Below are positions 44,215 through 52,744 of a stretch of 64,000 nt of DNA, in pieces (within the stretch, counting starts at the first letter, position 1; every line of letters begins with the position of its first letter). The stretch spans positions 1 to 64,000 of the forward strand of contig DATGLV010000014.1 in assembly GCA_035293945.1 (NCBI GenBank), written 5' to 3'. Origin of the DNA: VAZQ01 sp035293945. GTDB taxonomy: Bacteria > Pseudomonadota > Alphaproteobacteria > Rhizobiales > Xanthobacteraceae. Below the pieces are notes generated by a model that saw only the letters and a list, made by a program, of their open reading frames with translations, was not told where the DNA came from and searched no databases. The translations under genes and the position numbers were made by a program.

Positions 44215-45870
44215 TCAATCGAGCGGCTCGACTTTCACGATCGACGCGCCGTGATTGTTGCCGACCCACAACGTGCCGGGGCTCTTGGAATCGTCGACGA
44301 AGACGCGCCGGATATTCGTCGAGTGCGGCAATTGGTACTCGGTGTACTGGCCGCTCTTAATGTCGAGCCGCGCGACCCGGTCGGTCAGCATCGACCCCGT
44401 CCAGGCTTCGCCGTTGCGGCCGGCTTCGGCATCGTAAGGGGCGCTCCAGGGGGTCGGCACCTTCCACTCGGTGATCTTTTCGGTCTTCGGGTCAAACATG
44501 CCGATCGCATTGCCCTCGTATTCGGCGAACCAAAGGCGGTCCTGCGCATCGACGCGGCCACGCCGCGGCCGTGAGTTCGGGGTCGGCGTCAGATAGACGG
44601 TCGGCAGCTCGGTCTTGGCGTCGATCTTGACGATGTTGCCGGCCGCGAAATCCAGTAGATAGATATTGTTCTTGGAATCGGAATGCAGCCCGTAGGTGCC
44701 GATGCGCTTGCCGGTGCGCGGATCCTTGAAGGCGCCGAGGTTCTCGAATTTGTTGTCGGTGAGATCGAGACGGTAGATGTTGCCGCCATCGGAGTTCTTG
44801 ATCCACACCTTATTGTCGACCGGTGTCCCGGTCAGCGCGAGATGACCGAGCTGATCGGCATTGGTGTCCCATTCCTTGGGGGTCGACCAGGTGCGGAAAG
44901 TCTCGGTCTGGCGATCGAACTCGGCAATCGCACCCTGGTACATAAGGCCGATCCAAGGATTGTCCTTGTTGTCGAACTCGAGGTTGAGGGTTCCGACCGG
45001 CGAGCCCTTCTTGGTCTCGGGAATTGGGTACTGGGTGACCTTGCCGGTCTTCGGATCCATCTTGCCGAGGAACATCTGGCCGAAATCCGAGTACCAGACC
45101 ATGCCTTCCCGATCGAGCATCACGTCATGCGGCTCGATCCGCGGATTGGGCAAATCGTATTCGGTGATGATGACGTGCGTGGATTTGCCGGTGAGCCGCG
45201 GCAGCGTCTTGAGCTGGTAGGGCCAGGTGTCGTGCTGGCTTAGATTGATCGAGGCGAGATATTCGGCAGCCGATTTATCGCTGTGGCCGACCGCCCGGAG
45301 CGTGTCGCCGAGAAGCCGCTGCGGCTTCATTGGGGTGCTGCCCGGATAGTAGCCGCCCATCCGCGTAAATGTCTGCTCGAACTCCTCGGCATTGTGGGTC
45401 GAGCGCACGATGCGCTCTATGGTGTGGCAGCTGTTGCAATTGAGCAGGAAGGATTTCTGCTCGTTGGTCCCGGGCATGCTCATCATCCACTCGGCATTGG
45501 TGAGCTGGCGCGACAGATCGCGGGTCGGCTTGAGCGCGATATCGGCGGTGGTGGCCTTTCCAGCGGTCACGTCGGCCGCGTTCGGCCCGTCGAGGTCATA
45601 CCCGACCGCACGAGCGCTCAGCGTGTAATGCCCGGGCTCAAGCCGGTCCGCCGGGAAGCTGTACTGCCCTTTGTCATTGCTGATCACCGATATGGTGATG
45701 GTCGAGCCGTCCTTCTTCGCGCTGATCACCACTCCTTCCATCACGGGCTCGGCGGCGGAGCTGACCTTGCCGGTTAGCGCGACCGCGGACTGGGCCATCG
45801 TCGGACCTGCAAGTAGCACGAGGGCGGCGCTGGCGGCCGCCGAAGCAAGCAATGCGCTGCGTATTCGCAT
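44215..45870 (-). CDS. Secreted protein: carboxypeptidase-regulatory-like, CXXCH haem site and Vgb-like propeller (copy 1)
   Basis: 551 aa. Signal peptide 1-26 (TMA/QSAV). Residues ~30-115 resemble the carboxypeptidase regulatory-like/CnaB fold (GVVISAKKDGSTITISVISN). C145-N-S-C148-H149 is a cytochrome-c haem site, with M171 in RMGGYYPGSTP as candidate sixth ligand. From ~225 a six-bladed Vgb (streptogramin-lyase-like) propeller follows with repeats such as PHDVMLDREGMVWYSDFGQ. Probably a periplasmic redox or sensor enzyme. Antibiotic lyase activity is not implied. Closest relative is the neighbouring gene at 46041. Confidence 0.85.
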   Translation of the reverse strand: MRIRSALLASAAASAALVLLAGPTMAQSAVALTGKVSSAAEPVMEGVVISAKKDGSTITISVISNDKGQYSFPADRLEPGHYTLSARAVGYDLDGPNAADVTAGKATTADIALKPTRDLSRQLTNAEWMMSMPGTNEQKSFLLNCNSCHTIERIVRSTHNAEEFEQTFTRMGGYYPGSTPMKPQRLLGDTLRAVGHSDKSAAEYLASINLSQHDTWPYQLKTLPRLTGKSTHVIITEYDLPNPRIEPHDVMLDREGMVWYSDFGQMFLGKMDPKTGKVTQYPIPETKKGSPVGTLNLEFDNKDNPWIGLMYQGAIAEFDRQTETFRTWSTPKEWDTNADQLGHLALTGTPVDNKVWIKNSDGGNIYRLDLTDNKFENLGAFKDPRTGKRIGTYGLHSDSKNNIYLLDFAAGNIVKIDAKTELPTVYLTPTPNSRPRRGRVDAQDRLWFAEYEGNAIGMFDPKTEKITEWKVPTPWSAPYDAEAGRNGEAWTGSMLTDRVARLDIKSGQYTEYQLPHSTNIRRVFVDDSKSPGTLWVGNNHGASIVKVEPLD

Positions 45871-46040
45871 GGCGTTTCCCTTTGGGTTTGAGCGCGGTTG
45901 TCTCGGATTTGCTTTGCTGCCGTAGCGGCACCCCTTGTGGGTGCCCTAACCGAGCGGCCGGACGGGCCGCCCCTACAAGAACTGACCTTCGCGAGCCTAA
46001 ACCCCACCATAGCTTGCTTCAAGGTGCCGCGTCGGCGAAT

Positions 46041-47705
46041 TCAATCCAGCGGCTCGACCTTGATGATCTCGGCCGAGTGGTCGCCGCCCGCCCAGAACGT
46101 GACCGGCGTGGTCGAGTTGTCGACAAAGACACGCCGCACATTGGTATTGCGCGGCAACTGATATTCGACCGCCTGCCCGCTCTTGGGATCAAGCCTGACC
46201 ACGCGGTCGGTGGACATGCCGGCGGTCCACAATTCCCCATTCTTGTCCGGAACCACGTCATACGGATAGGTGAACGGCGTTGGCAGCGGCCACTCGGTGA
46301 ACTTTTCCGCTTTGGTGTCGAACATCGCGAGCTTGTTCGCACGGTATTCGGTGAACCAGAGCCGATCTTCCGCATCCATGTAACCGCGTCGCGGATTGGA
46401 GTTGGGTGTCGGCGTCTTGAACAGCATGATGTGGCCGTTCTTGGCGTCGATCCGGCCCACCAGGTCGGCGCTGAAATCGAAAAAGAAAAGGTTGTTGTGG
46501 GAGTCCGCCTTGATGCCGTAGACGCTGTGTCCCTGCGCGTGCGCCAAGTCCTTGTAGGGCGCAAAGGTCTCGAACTTCATGGAGGCGAGATCGAGCCGGT
46601 GCACACCGGGAATTTCGACCGCATTCATCCACACTTTGCCGTCGACATCGGAGGAATCCGGCATCACCATCGCCTGCTGGGCCGCTTTGTTGTTGATGTC
46701 GGCCGGTAGCGGAATCATGGTGAATTGTTCGGTCTTGGGATCGAATTTGGCGATGCCGCCCTGCAGCATCAGCCCGATCCAGAGCTGGCCCGACTTGTCG
46801 AGCTCGATGTCGAGATTTCCCGGCGGCTCCTCCGCCTTGAGCACCGGTACGGGATATTCGGTTGCCTTGCCGGTCTTGGGGTCGAGCTTGCCGATGAACT
46901 GATGCCCGAAATCCGAGTACCAGGCGTTCCCGCTCCGATCGAGGATCACGTCGTGCGGCATCGCGGTCGGCCGGGGCAAGTCGTATTCGGTGATGATCAC
47001 GTGGGTCGAGCGGCCGGTGAGCCGCGGCAATGTCTTGAGCGGATAGGACCAGGTCGCCTGGTGGCTAAGGTTGATGCTGGCGATGTAGTCCGCGCGTGGC
47101 CGCAGCCTGTCGGCCGGAACGTCCATGCTGGGTCCGGCGAGCCGTTTGTGCGGCTCGAGCGGCGTTGTTCCGGGCGCGTAGCTCGCCATACGCTGCAACA
47201 CGCCCATTAGCGCATCCGCATCGTAGGTCGATTTGATCGGGCGCGCGAGCGTGTGGCAGCTGGTGCAGCGATCGAGCATGTTCTTCTGCTCGATCGTGCC
47301 CGGAATGCTCATCAGCCACTCGGCGCTGTTGAGCTGGTCCGCCACATTCTTTGTCTTGACGAGCTTGATCGCGATCGGGGCGCTCCCGGCCGCGACCGCG
47401 GCCGTCTTCGGCCCATCGAGCTCGTAGCCGGCCGCGCGAATACCCAACGCATAGGAACCGGGCTCGAGGCGGTCGGCCGGGAACTTGAAATTGCCCTGCC
47501 CGTCGGTGACGACCCACACGGTGATCGTTGAGCCAGTCTTTTTGGCGCTCACCACCACGCCTTCCATGGCTCCCTCTTCGGCCGAGGTGACCTGGCCCGA
47601 AAGCGTCGCCGCCGGTTGTGCCAAGGCTGCGGACCGGCAGTCGCCCACCGCCAGGGCAAGCGCGACCGCGGCCCAAGGCGCAAGCAGACTTTGTTGAAGC
47701 CCCAT
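46041..47705 (-). CDS. Secreted protein: carboxypeptidase-regulatory-like, CXXCH haem site and Vgb-like propeller (copy 2)
   Basis: 554 aa, same layout as its downstream neighbour. Signal peptide ~1-29 (ALA/QPAA), a regulatory-like fold with GVVVSAKKTGSTITVWVVTD, haem site C147-T-S-C150-H151, candidate Met173 in RMASYAPGTTP, and a propeller with PHDVILDRSGNAWYSDFGHQ. The two are clearly paralogous, with shared segments STHVIITEYDLP and ending in KVEPLD. They lie 170 bp apart and are read in tandem. Its start faces tctC divergently across 173 bp, suggesting shared control. Confidence 0.85.
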   Translation of the reverse strand: MGLQQSLLAPWAAVALALAVGDCRSAALAQPAATLSGQVTSAEEGAMEGVVVSAKKTGSTITVWVVTDGQGNFKFPADRLEPGSYALGIRAAGYELDGPKTAAVAAGSAPIAIKLVKTKNVADQLNSAEWLMSIPGTIEQKNMLDRCTSCHTLARPIKSTYDADALMGVLQRMASYAPGTTPLEPHKRLAGPSMDVPADRLRPRADYIASINLSHQATWSYPLKTLPRLTGRSTHVIITEYDLPRPTAMPHDVILDRSGNAWYSDFGHQFIGKLDPKTGKATEYPVPVLKAEEPPGNLDIELDKSGQLWIGLMLQGGIAKFDPKTEQFTMIPLPADINNKAAQQAMVMPDSSDVDGKVWMNAVEIPGVHRLDLASMKFETFAPYKDLAHAQGHSVYGIKADSHNNLFFFDFSADLVGRIDAKNGHIMLFKTPTPNSNPRRGYMDAEDRLWFTEYRANKLAMFDTKAEKFTEWPLPTPFTYPYDVVPDKNGELWTAGMSTDRVVRLDPKSGQAVEYQLPRNTNVRRVFVDNSTTPVTFWAGGDHSAEIIKVEPLD

Positions 47706-47878
47706 GCCGTTCTCCTATGAGCGTGCGGACATGCAAACGCGACTTATCGCCACCGAGCGTAATGTATTGCCGCACCGGTCGGAAGCCGGACAAGTGCTGC
47801 CACGCGAAGATGCCGCGGTCGTTTCCTTCGGCGCAATCGGCATGGCATAATCCCTCCAATCTGCTTGGAGCCACAACG

Positions 47879-48922
47879 ATGTACATAAGAAATTTCATTC
47901 GGCTTGCGCGCATCTTCGCGCTCAAATCGGTGATGACCGTATCGGCCGTGATGTTGAGCGCACCGATCCCCGTGCGCGCCGACGATTTTTACAAGGGCAA
48001 GTCCATTACCCTCATCATCGCCTCCAATACATCGGGCGGCTACGACACCTACGGGCGGATCCTGGCGCGTCATCTCGGTGCGCATCTCGCCGGCAATCCG
48101 ACCATCGTGCCGCAGAATATGCCAGGCGCCGGCGGCATTCGCGCCGCCAATTATCTTTATTCCATCGCCGCCAAGGACGGCACCGTCTTCGGCATTTTCG
48201 ATCAGGCGATGTTTCTCGATCAGCTCCTGGGCATCCCCGGGCTGCGGGGCGATGTGCGGCAGTTCAACTGGATTGGGCGCCTGGCGAGCAACAGCTCGGT
48301 CCTGTTCGCGTGGCACACGGCGGCGGTGAAGAAGATCGAAGACGCGTTTACCCACGAATTGATCGTGGCTGCGCCCGGCTCCAATTCGCGCCTCAACTGG
48401 ACGGCGCTCAATGCGCTCACCGGCACCAAGCTCAAGCTTTTGACCGGCTACGAGGGACCGGCCACCGCCAAGGTCGCCATGGAGCGCGGCGAGGTCGAGG
48501 CACTGAGCCTGCCCTGGAGCGTGTTGCGCGAGGAGAATCCCGAGTGGCTCGCCGACAAGAAGATCAATCTGTTGCTGCAGACGGGTTTGGAGAAGAACGC
48601 CGACCTTCCCGATCTGCCGCGCATGATCGACCTCGCCAAGAACGACAACGATCGCCGGGTGCTGGAGATTTTCGCTTCACCATCCTTGGTCGGACGTTCG
48701 TTTGCCGCTCCCCCCGGCGTGCCGAAGGAACGGGTCGACGAGCTGCGTACGGCCTTCGTGGAAATGACGAAAGACCCGGATTTCCTCGCCGAGATCGCCA
48801 AGCTCAAGTTCGATTTGGATCCCTTATCCGGGCAGGACCTGCAGGCCTTCTTCACCAAGGCCGACTACCCGCCCGAGCTCGTCGAGCAGGCGAAGGCGAT
48901 CGCCAGACTCGCGGAGCATTGA
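47879..48922 (+). CDS. TctC/Bug-family periplasmic solute-binding protein
   Basis: 347 aa from ATG 47879 (GGAG 9 bases ahead). Signal peptide ~1-35 (PVRA/DDFYKGK). ITLIIASNTSGGYDTYGRIL and VPQNMPGAGGIRAANYLY are the Bug-fold hallmarks, with PPGVPKERVDELRTAFVEMT near the end. Delivers a carboxylate to the TctA/TctB permease, presumably the fused one at 41491. Divergent from copy 2 of the haem-propeller genes, convergent with ubiD. Confidence 0.9.
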   Translation: MYIRNFIRLARIFALKSVMTVSAVMLSAPIPVRADDFYKGKSITLIIASNTSGGYDTYGRILARHLGAHLAGNPTIVPQNMPGAGGIRAANYLYSIAAKDGTVFGIFDQAMFLDQLLGIPGLRGDVRQFNWIGRLASNSSVLFAWHTAAVKKIEDAFTHELIVAAPGSNSRLNWTALNALTGTKLKLLTGYEGPATAKVAMERGEVEALSLPWSVLREENPEWLADKKINLLLQTGLEKNADLPDLPRMIDLAKNDNDRRVLEIFASPSLVGRSFAAPPGVPKERVDELRTAFVEMTKDPDFLAEIAKLKFDLDPLSGQDLQAFFTKADYPPELVEQAKAIARLAEH

Positions 48923-49136
48923 GGGAAGCCGCGGGCGAAACCTCTTCCTGAGGAGCGCGATCTTCGCGCGCGCCTCGAGGGACGGCCGCCGGCTTATAGT
49001 CTGCATCCATGCTTCGAGACGCCATCAGCGCGTTGACGCGCCTCTTCATCGCGCTATGGCCAGCAGCGCGTTCGCGTCTTCGCGGCGCCATGGCAACGCT
49101 CGCTCAGCTGCGGCTGTTGCTGTTGGCACCCACTCG

Positions 49137-50612
49137 CTATTCGCTCAAAAATTTCAGCTTTCCCGCCCACTTCCGTGCGACCTCGGCCGCATAAGCCGGA
49201 TCGACGGCGTTGACCTTGGGGAACTCATCTTTCCAAGCATAGGGCCGCACCGCATAGATGATGATGCGGCTGTTGGTGAGGTCGCCCTTGGCGCGCCGCT
49301 CGGGCAACAGCATGGGATCGATATAGCCGGTCCAGATCCCGTCGATGATGTCGGTTGCGGTTTTCGGATCCCAGCGCGTTGCCACCGCCCACATCACCTC
49401 GGCCGGGTTGGTGATATCGATGTCGTCGTCGACAATGATGATGATGCGCCCGAGATAAGTGCTCGACCCGCAGCCGGCGGCAACAAGGCCGGCCATCTTG
49501 GCGTGACCGGCGTGCATCTGCTCGATGGCAATCACATTGATGAAGCGCGCGCCGCCGCCCGGCAGCTTCCAAACGCCTTTGACTCCCGGCACGCCAGCCG
49601 CCTCGAGCTCGTCCCAGAGCGAAGCGGCGCGCAGAAGCGCCGAGCCGGCGGTGCCGAAATAGGTGCCCGGGTAAATCGGCCGCGCCGGCGGCTGCGCCAC
49701 TTGGATCGGATCGTTGCGGTGATACATCGCCTTGACCTGCAGCACCGGCTCCGGCCCGCTTGAGGCATAGTAACCGGGCCATTCGCCGAACGGCCCCTCG
49801 ACCATCGAGAGCTCCTCCGGCGGCGGCATGAAGCCCTCGTAAGCGATCTCAGCGTCGTGCGGAAACGGCACCCCGGTGACTCGGCCCTTGATCAGCTTGA
49901 TCGCCTGCCCGATGCGGCCTCCCGCAATGGCGAACTCGGAGACATGTTCCGGCACAGTTGAAGCCGCCGCGGCGCCCAGCGCCGGCGCCTGGCCGACCGT
50001 CACCACCATCGGGCAGTGCTTGCCCCTTGCCCACCATTTTTTGCGGATCGTATCGGCGTGCTTGCCAGGCTCGATGAAGATGCTGAGCGTCTTAGCATCG
50101 CGCACGGAAACCCGATAGGTGCCGGCGTTGACCCAATCACTGTCCGGATCCTGGGCGATCACCATGCATTCGGTGCCGATATAGGCGCCGCCGTCGTGGC
50201 CGTGCCACTTCGGCGCCGGCAGCGCCAGAATGTCGACTTGGTTGTCCATCCGCACGTTCTCAGTGACCGGTCCGTCGCCGACGATTTGCGGCGGGATCGG
50301 TTCGGAATTCTTACGTCGATGCTTGCGGTAGGCCTGCACAAGCTCGAGCCCATACCCTTCATTGAGCACCTTGGAGGAACGCACATTGACGGCGACGCGA
50401 TAGTCGTCCGGAAAGCCCTTGATCTTGCGGAACAGGAGGATCGGCGGGATCGGCTTGCGCAAGGACAGCTCGTAGAGCGCGCCCATCTCGAGGTTGGGGT
50501 CTGCGCCTTCGATCACCTCGAGCTCACCGATTGCCTGCGCGATCTCCAGGCATTTGCGTAGATCGGCCTGCGCGGAGAGGCGCGTGGCCGGGTCAACTGA
50601 ATTTGCTGTCAT
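49137..50612 (-). CDS. UbiD-family prenylated-FMN (de)carboxylase
   Basis: 491 aa from MTANSVDPAT (50612). UbiD enzymes reversibly decarboxylate aromatic or alpha,beta-unsaturated acids with prenylated FMN. The catalytic segment VEGPFGEWPGYY holds E272 and E277. The Arg of GTYRVSVRD (R167) completes the R-E-E set. Cofactor and metal region: GTECMVIAQDPDSDWVNAGT. No UbiX/Pad flavin prenyltransferase is nearby. The tctC neighbour argues for catabolism of an imported acid, not ubiquinone synthesis; the ubiquinone UbiD would be elsewhere. Confidence 0.88.
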   Translation of the reverse strand: MTANSVDPATRLSAQADLRKCLEIAQAIGELEVIEGADPNLEMGALYELSLRKPIPPILLFRKIKGFPDDYRVAVNVRSSKVLNEGYGLELVQAYRKHRRKNSEPIPPQIVGDGPVTENVRMDNQVDILALPAPKWHGHDGGAYIGTECMVIAQDPDSDWVNAGTYRVSVRDAKTLSIFIEPGKHADTIRKKWWARGKHCPMVVTVGQAPALGAAAASTVPEHVSEFAIAGGRIGQAIKLIKGRVTGVPFPHDAEIAYEGFMPPPEELSMVEGPFGEWPGYYASSGPEPVLQVKAMYHRNDPIQVAQPPARPIYPGTYFGTAGSALLRAASLWDELEAAGVPGVKGVWKLPGGGARFINVIAIEQMHAGHAKMAGLVAAGCGSSTYLGRIIIIVDDDIDITNPAEVMWAVATRWDPKTATDIIDGIWTGYIDPMLLPERRAKGDLTNSRIIIYAVRPYAWKDEFPKVNAVDPAYAAEVARKWAGKLKFLSE

Positions 50613-50794
50613 GTCGGGTCCAACATTGCCGGGACGGGCACCGATCAAGCTCTGCGTATCACTGCTGCCGAGCAATGATTGTAAAGGCTGGGTGAGGTCT
50701 CTGGCGGGTTGCGGCAGGAGATGCGCGATCCTTTTTGGAACCCTTTTGTTTTGGAGAGATTGTTGGGTCAGCGACGTTCGGTAGGGGCTTCTGC

Positions 50795-50884
50795 ATGACA
50801 ATGTTTATGCTCGGAGTGGGCGTTGGGGCTTGTGCAATGGCGGCTTTGGGTTTCGTCGCTCTTCTCGGTATGCTCAAGTCGTAG
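50795..50884 (+). CDS. Putative 29-aa hydrophobic peptide
   Basis: ATG 50795, stop 50882-50884. One hydrophobic, glycine/alanine-rich helix (LGVGVGACAMAALGFVALLG) ending in MLKS. AGGGG lies 8 bases ahead. The stop is four bases from the end of the convergent Sel1 gene. Coding status is uncertain. It has the form of a small membrane regulator or toxin. Confidence 0.35.
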   Translation: MTMFMLGVGVGACAMAALGFVALLGMLKS

Positions 50885-50887
50885 GTC

Positions 50888-51712
50888 CTAGTTCGGCCTT
50901 GGCTTCCACTCGGCCGCAAGCTTTTGCGCTTCGGCGATTTGGGCCTTCGTCATCTTTCGCGCGATCGTCTCCTGCTCCTGCTCCGCGTCGATGTTGCCAG
51001 CTTGGGCGGCGACACCGAACCACATGTGCGCCATTACGTAGTCCTGCGGCACGCCCTTTCCGCTTTCATACATGGTGCCGAGGTTGAACTGGGCATCGGC
51101 GTAGCCCTTTTCGGCGGCGGCGCGAAACCAGCCGACGGCGGCGGTCGGATCCTGTGCGACGCCCTCGCCGTTCGCATACATGAGGCCCAAGTTGAACGCG
51201 GCGGTGACGTCGCCGTGGTCGGCAGCGCGATGCAGCCAAGTCACGGCGGCGGTGGGATCGGGCGTTACGCCCTTGCCATTCGCATACATGATGCCGAGGC
51301 TGAACTCGGCGCCGGCGAAGTTCTGTGCCGCAGCCTTGCGATACCAGGACAGTGCCGCCGCATAATCCTGCTTCACGCCCAGGCCATTGTCGTACATCGA
51401 GCCGAGATCGGACTGGGCGCTGGCGAGCCCCTGGTCGGCGGCTTTGCGATACCAGGACAGCGCCGCCGTATAGTCTTGCGGCACGCCATGGCCCAGCACA
51501 TACATGAGGCCAAGCATGGCCTCGGCGGAGGGATTGCCTTGGACGGCAAGCGGCCGGATGAGATTGAGGGTGCTCGTATAATCTCCGCGCGCGTAAGCCG
51601 CCGCAGCATCCTCGATCGGTCCTGCCATGGCGGCGGCCGCAACCAAAAGTCCGCCTATGAAGGCGGCAAGTCCCGCCGTGCATGAGCAGCGCATGCGCGT
51701 GCCACACAACAT
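50888..51712 (-). CDS. Exported Sel1-like (TPR) repeat protein
   Basis: 274 aa from ATG 51712 (or 268 from 51694). Signal peptide to about residue 30 (AAAMA/GPIE). At least four Sel1 repeats of 36 residues, e.g. AEAMLGLMYVLGHGVPQDYT and AEFSLGIMYANGKGVTPDPT. Such proteins are periplasmic scaffolds in envelope stress or polymer assembly. Starts just downstream of tRNA-Asp on the same strand; partner unknown. Confidence 0.88.
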   Translation of the reverse strand: MLCGTRMRCSCTAGLAAFIGGLLVAAAAMAGPIEDAAAAYARGDYTSTLNLIRPLAVQGNPSAEAMLGLMYVLGHGVPQDYTAALSWYRKAADQGLASAQSDLGSMYDNGLGVKQDYAAALSWYRKAAAQNFAGAEFSLGIMYANGKGVTPDPTAAVTWLHRAADHGDVTAAFNLGLMYANGEGVAQDPTAAVGWFRAAAEKGYADAQFNLGTMYESGKGVPQDYVMAHMWFGVAAQAGNIDAEQEQETIARKMTKAQIAEAQKLAAEWKPRPN

Positions 51713-51773
51713 GCTTGATGTGCTCGCTTGTTGCCTTCCCGGCCGCCTTTGACTTCCAAGCTGGTGGAAATCC

Positions 51774-51850
51774 TGGCGGGAGCGACGGGGCTCGAACCCG
51801 CGACCTTCGGCGTGACAGGCCGACGCTCTAACCAACTGAGCTACGCCCCC
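51774..51850 (-). tRNA. tRNA-Asp (GTC)
   Basis: 77 nt including encoded CCA. Acceptor GGGGGCG/CGCTCCC (one G-T pair), anticodon arm TCGGC-CTGTCAC-GCCGA with GTC, T arm GCGGGTTCGAGCCCCG-like. All arms fold. Confidence 0.95.
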
Positions 51851-52180
51851 TAGGCTCGGGAGTGCAGCGGACTTAAATGTCGACCCGGTGCAAGTCAAGG
51901 CGGCAAACCTTTGGTTGTGTTGCAGGCACCGGACGGCTGCGGGCCCGGGCCGCGTACGACGACGGGATGGCCGGAAAACCCGCCTGTTTTTCGGCCAAAT
52001 CGAGCCTTCGTGCGCGCCCCAGCGGGAAAAAACCCGCTATTTTCAGTAACAATTTGCGTATCACCGTCAAAAAACCCGCATTTTTGGCTAGGAAGTCATG
52101 GTCAGACCCTATCCGAATCGTCTAATGCGGCACCTGTGAGACGTCGTTTTTAGCCACTTGTTGCAACCAGGAGGGCAATC
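51851..52180. promoter_or_regulatory. HU upstream region with three iterated AAAACCCGC-nn-TTTT motifs
   Basis: AAAACCCGCCTGTTTTT (51975-51991), AAAACCCGCTATTTT (52029-52043) and AAAACCCGCATTTTT (52071-52085) are direct repeats spaced 54 and 42 bp, close to five and four helical turns. The middle copy also forms a hairpin AGCGGG/CCCGCT. The spacing suggests an operator array for a regulator or HU/IHF-type binding. No known consensus is recognised. Confidence 0.6.
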
Positions 52181-52483
52181 ATGGCAGCCAAGAAGGCGGG
52201 CGCACCAGCGACTGTGACACTGAAGCATCTCGCGGCAAGTCTTGCCGAAGCCCACGAAATGTCGAAGAAGCAGACCGAGGCGGTCCTCGGCGACATGGTC
52301 GGCCTGGTCACCAAGCATCTCAAGAAGGGCGACCGTATTCGCATCGGCGGTCTGGGCATTCTCGTCGTGCGCAAGCGCGCTGCGCGGATGGGCCGCAATC
52401 CGGCGACTGGAGAGCCGATCCAGATCAAAGCGAGCAAGAAGGTCGCATTCCGCGCCGCCAAGGAGCTCAAGGAAGCGGTTTGA
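52181..52483 (+). CDS. HU-family DNA-binding protein
   Basis: 100 aa nucleoid protein. TVTLKHLAASLAEAHEMSKK forms the helical base, and GDRIRIGGLGILVVRKRAAR leads into the flexible DNA-binding arm with NPATGEPIQIKASKKVAFRA. Alkaline, cytoplasmic. Shine-Dalgarno AGGAGGG 7 bases ahead. Divergent from the usual lon-hup order: here it is separated from lon by two genes. Confidence 0.93.
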   Translation: MAAKKAGAPATVTLKHLAASLAEAHEMSKKQTEAVLGDMVGLVTKHLKKGDRIRIGGLGILVVRKRAARMGRNPATGEPIQIKASKKVAFRAAKELKEAV

Positions 52484-52744
52484 CCTCGCGCCCGCCATCG
52501 CGGCGCTATGCTGCGGCATCGGCGGGTAGCTCTGCGCACGAGCTTAAAATTAAATTTGTCTATGCGGCGATTTCCGCGGGCGCGGGCCTGTGCGCGGGTG
52601 CGGTGATGCTCGCATGCCGCCGGTCGCCAGTCTTTTGCGTCGACGCAATGCACCGCAGCTCAATGGCCGCATGTGTCCGGGCTGACCAGAAGGTGAGCAA
52701 TCAAGCGAGGAGCTGGCATTGTCGACCCGCGATCGGGACCGGTA

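Noticed and set aside
44215..47705. Streptogramin (virginiamycin B) resistance
   Set aside because: Propeller similarity alone; the haem and regulatory-like domains and the transporter/UbiD context argue against an antibiotic lyase.
49009..49194. 61-codon plus-strand frame between tctC and ubiD
   Set aside because: Overlaps the 3' end of ubiD, no clear ribosome site, composition of antisense DNA.
50659..50919. 86-codon minus-strand frame between ubiD and the Sel1 gene
   Set aside because: Basic, low-complexity translation without conservation signs; overlaps the ends of neighbouring genes.
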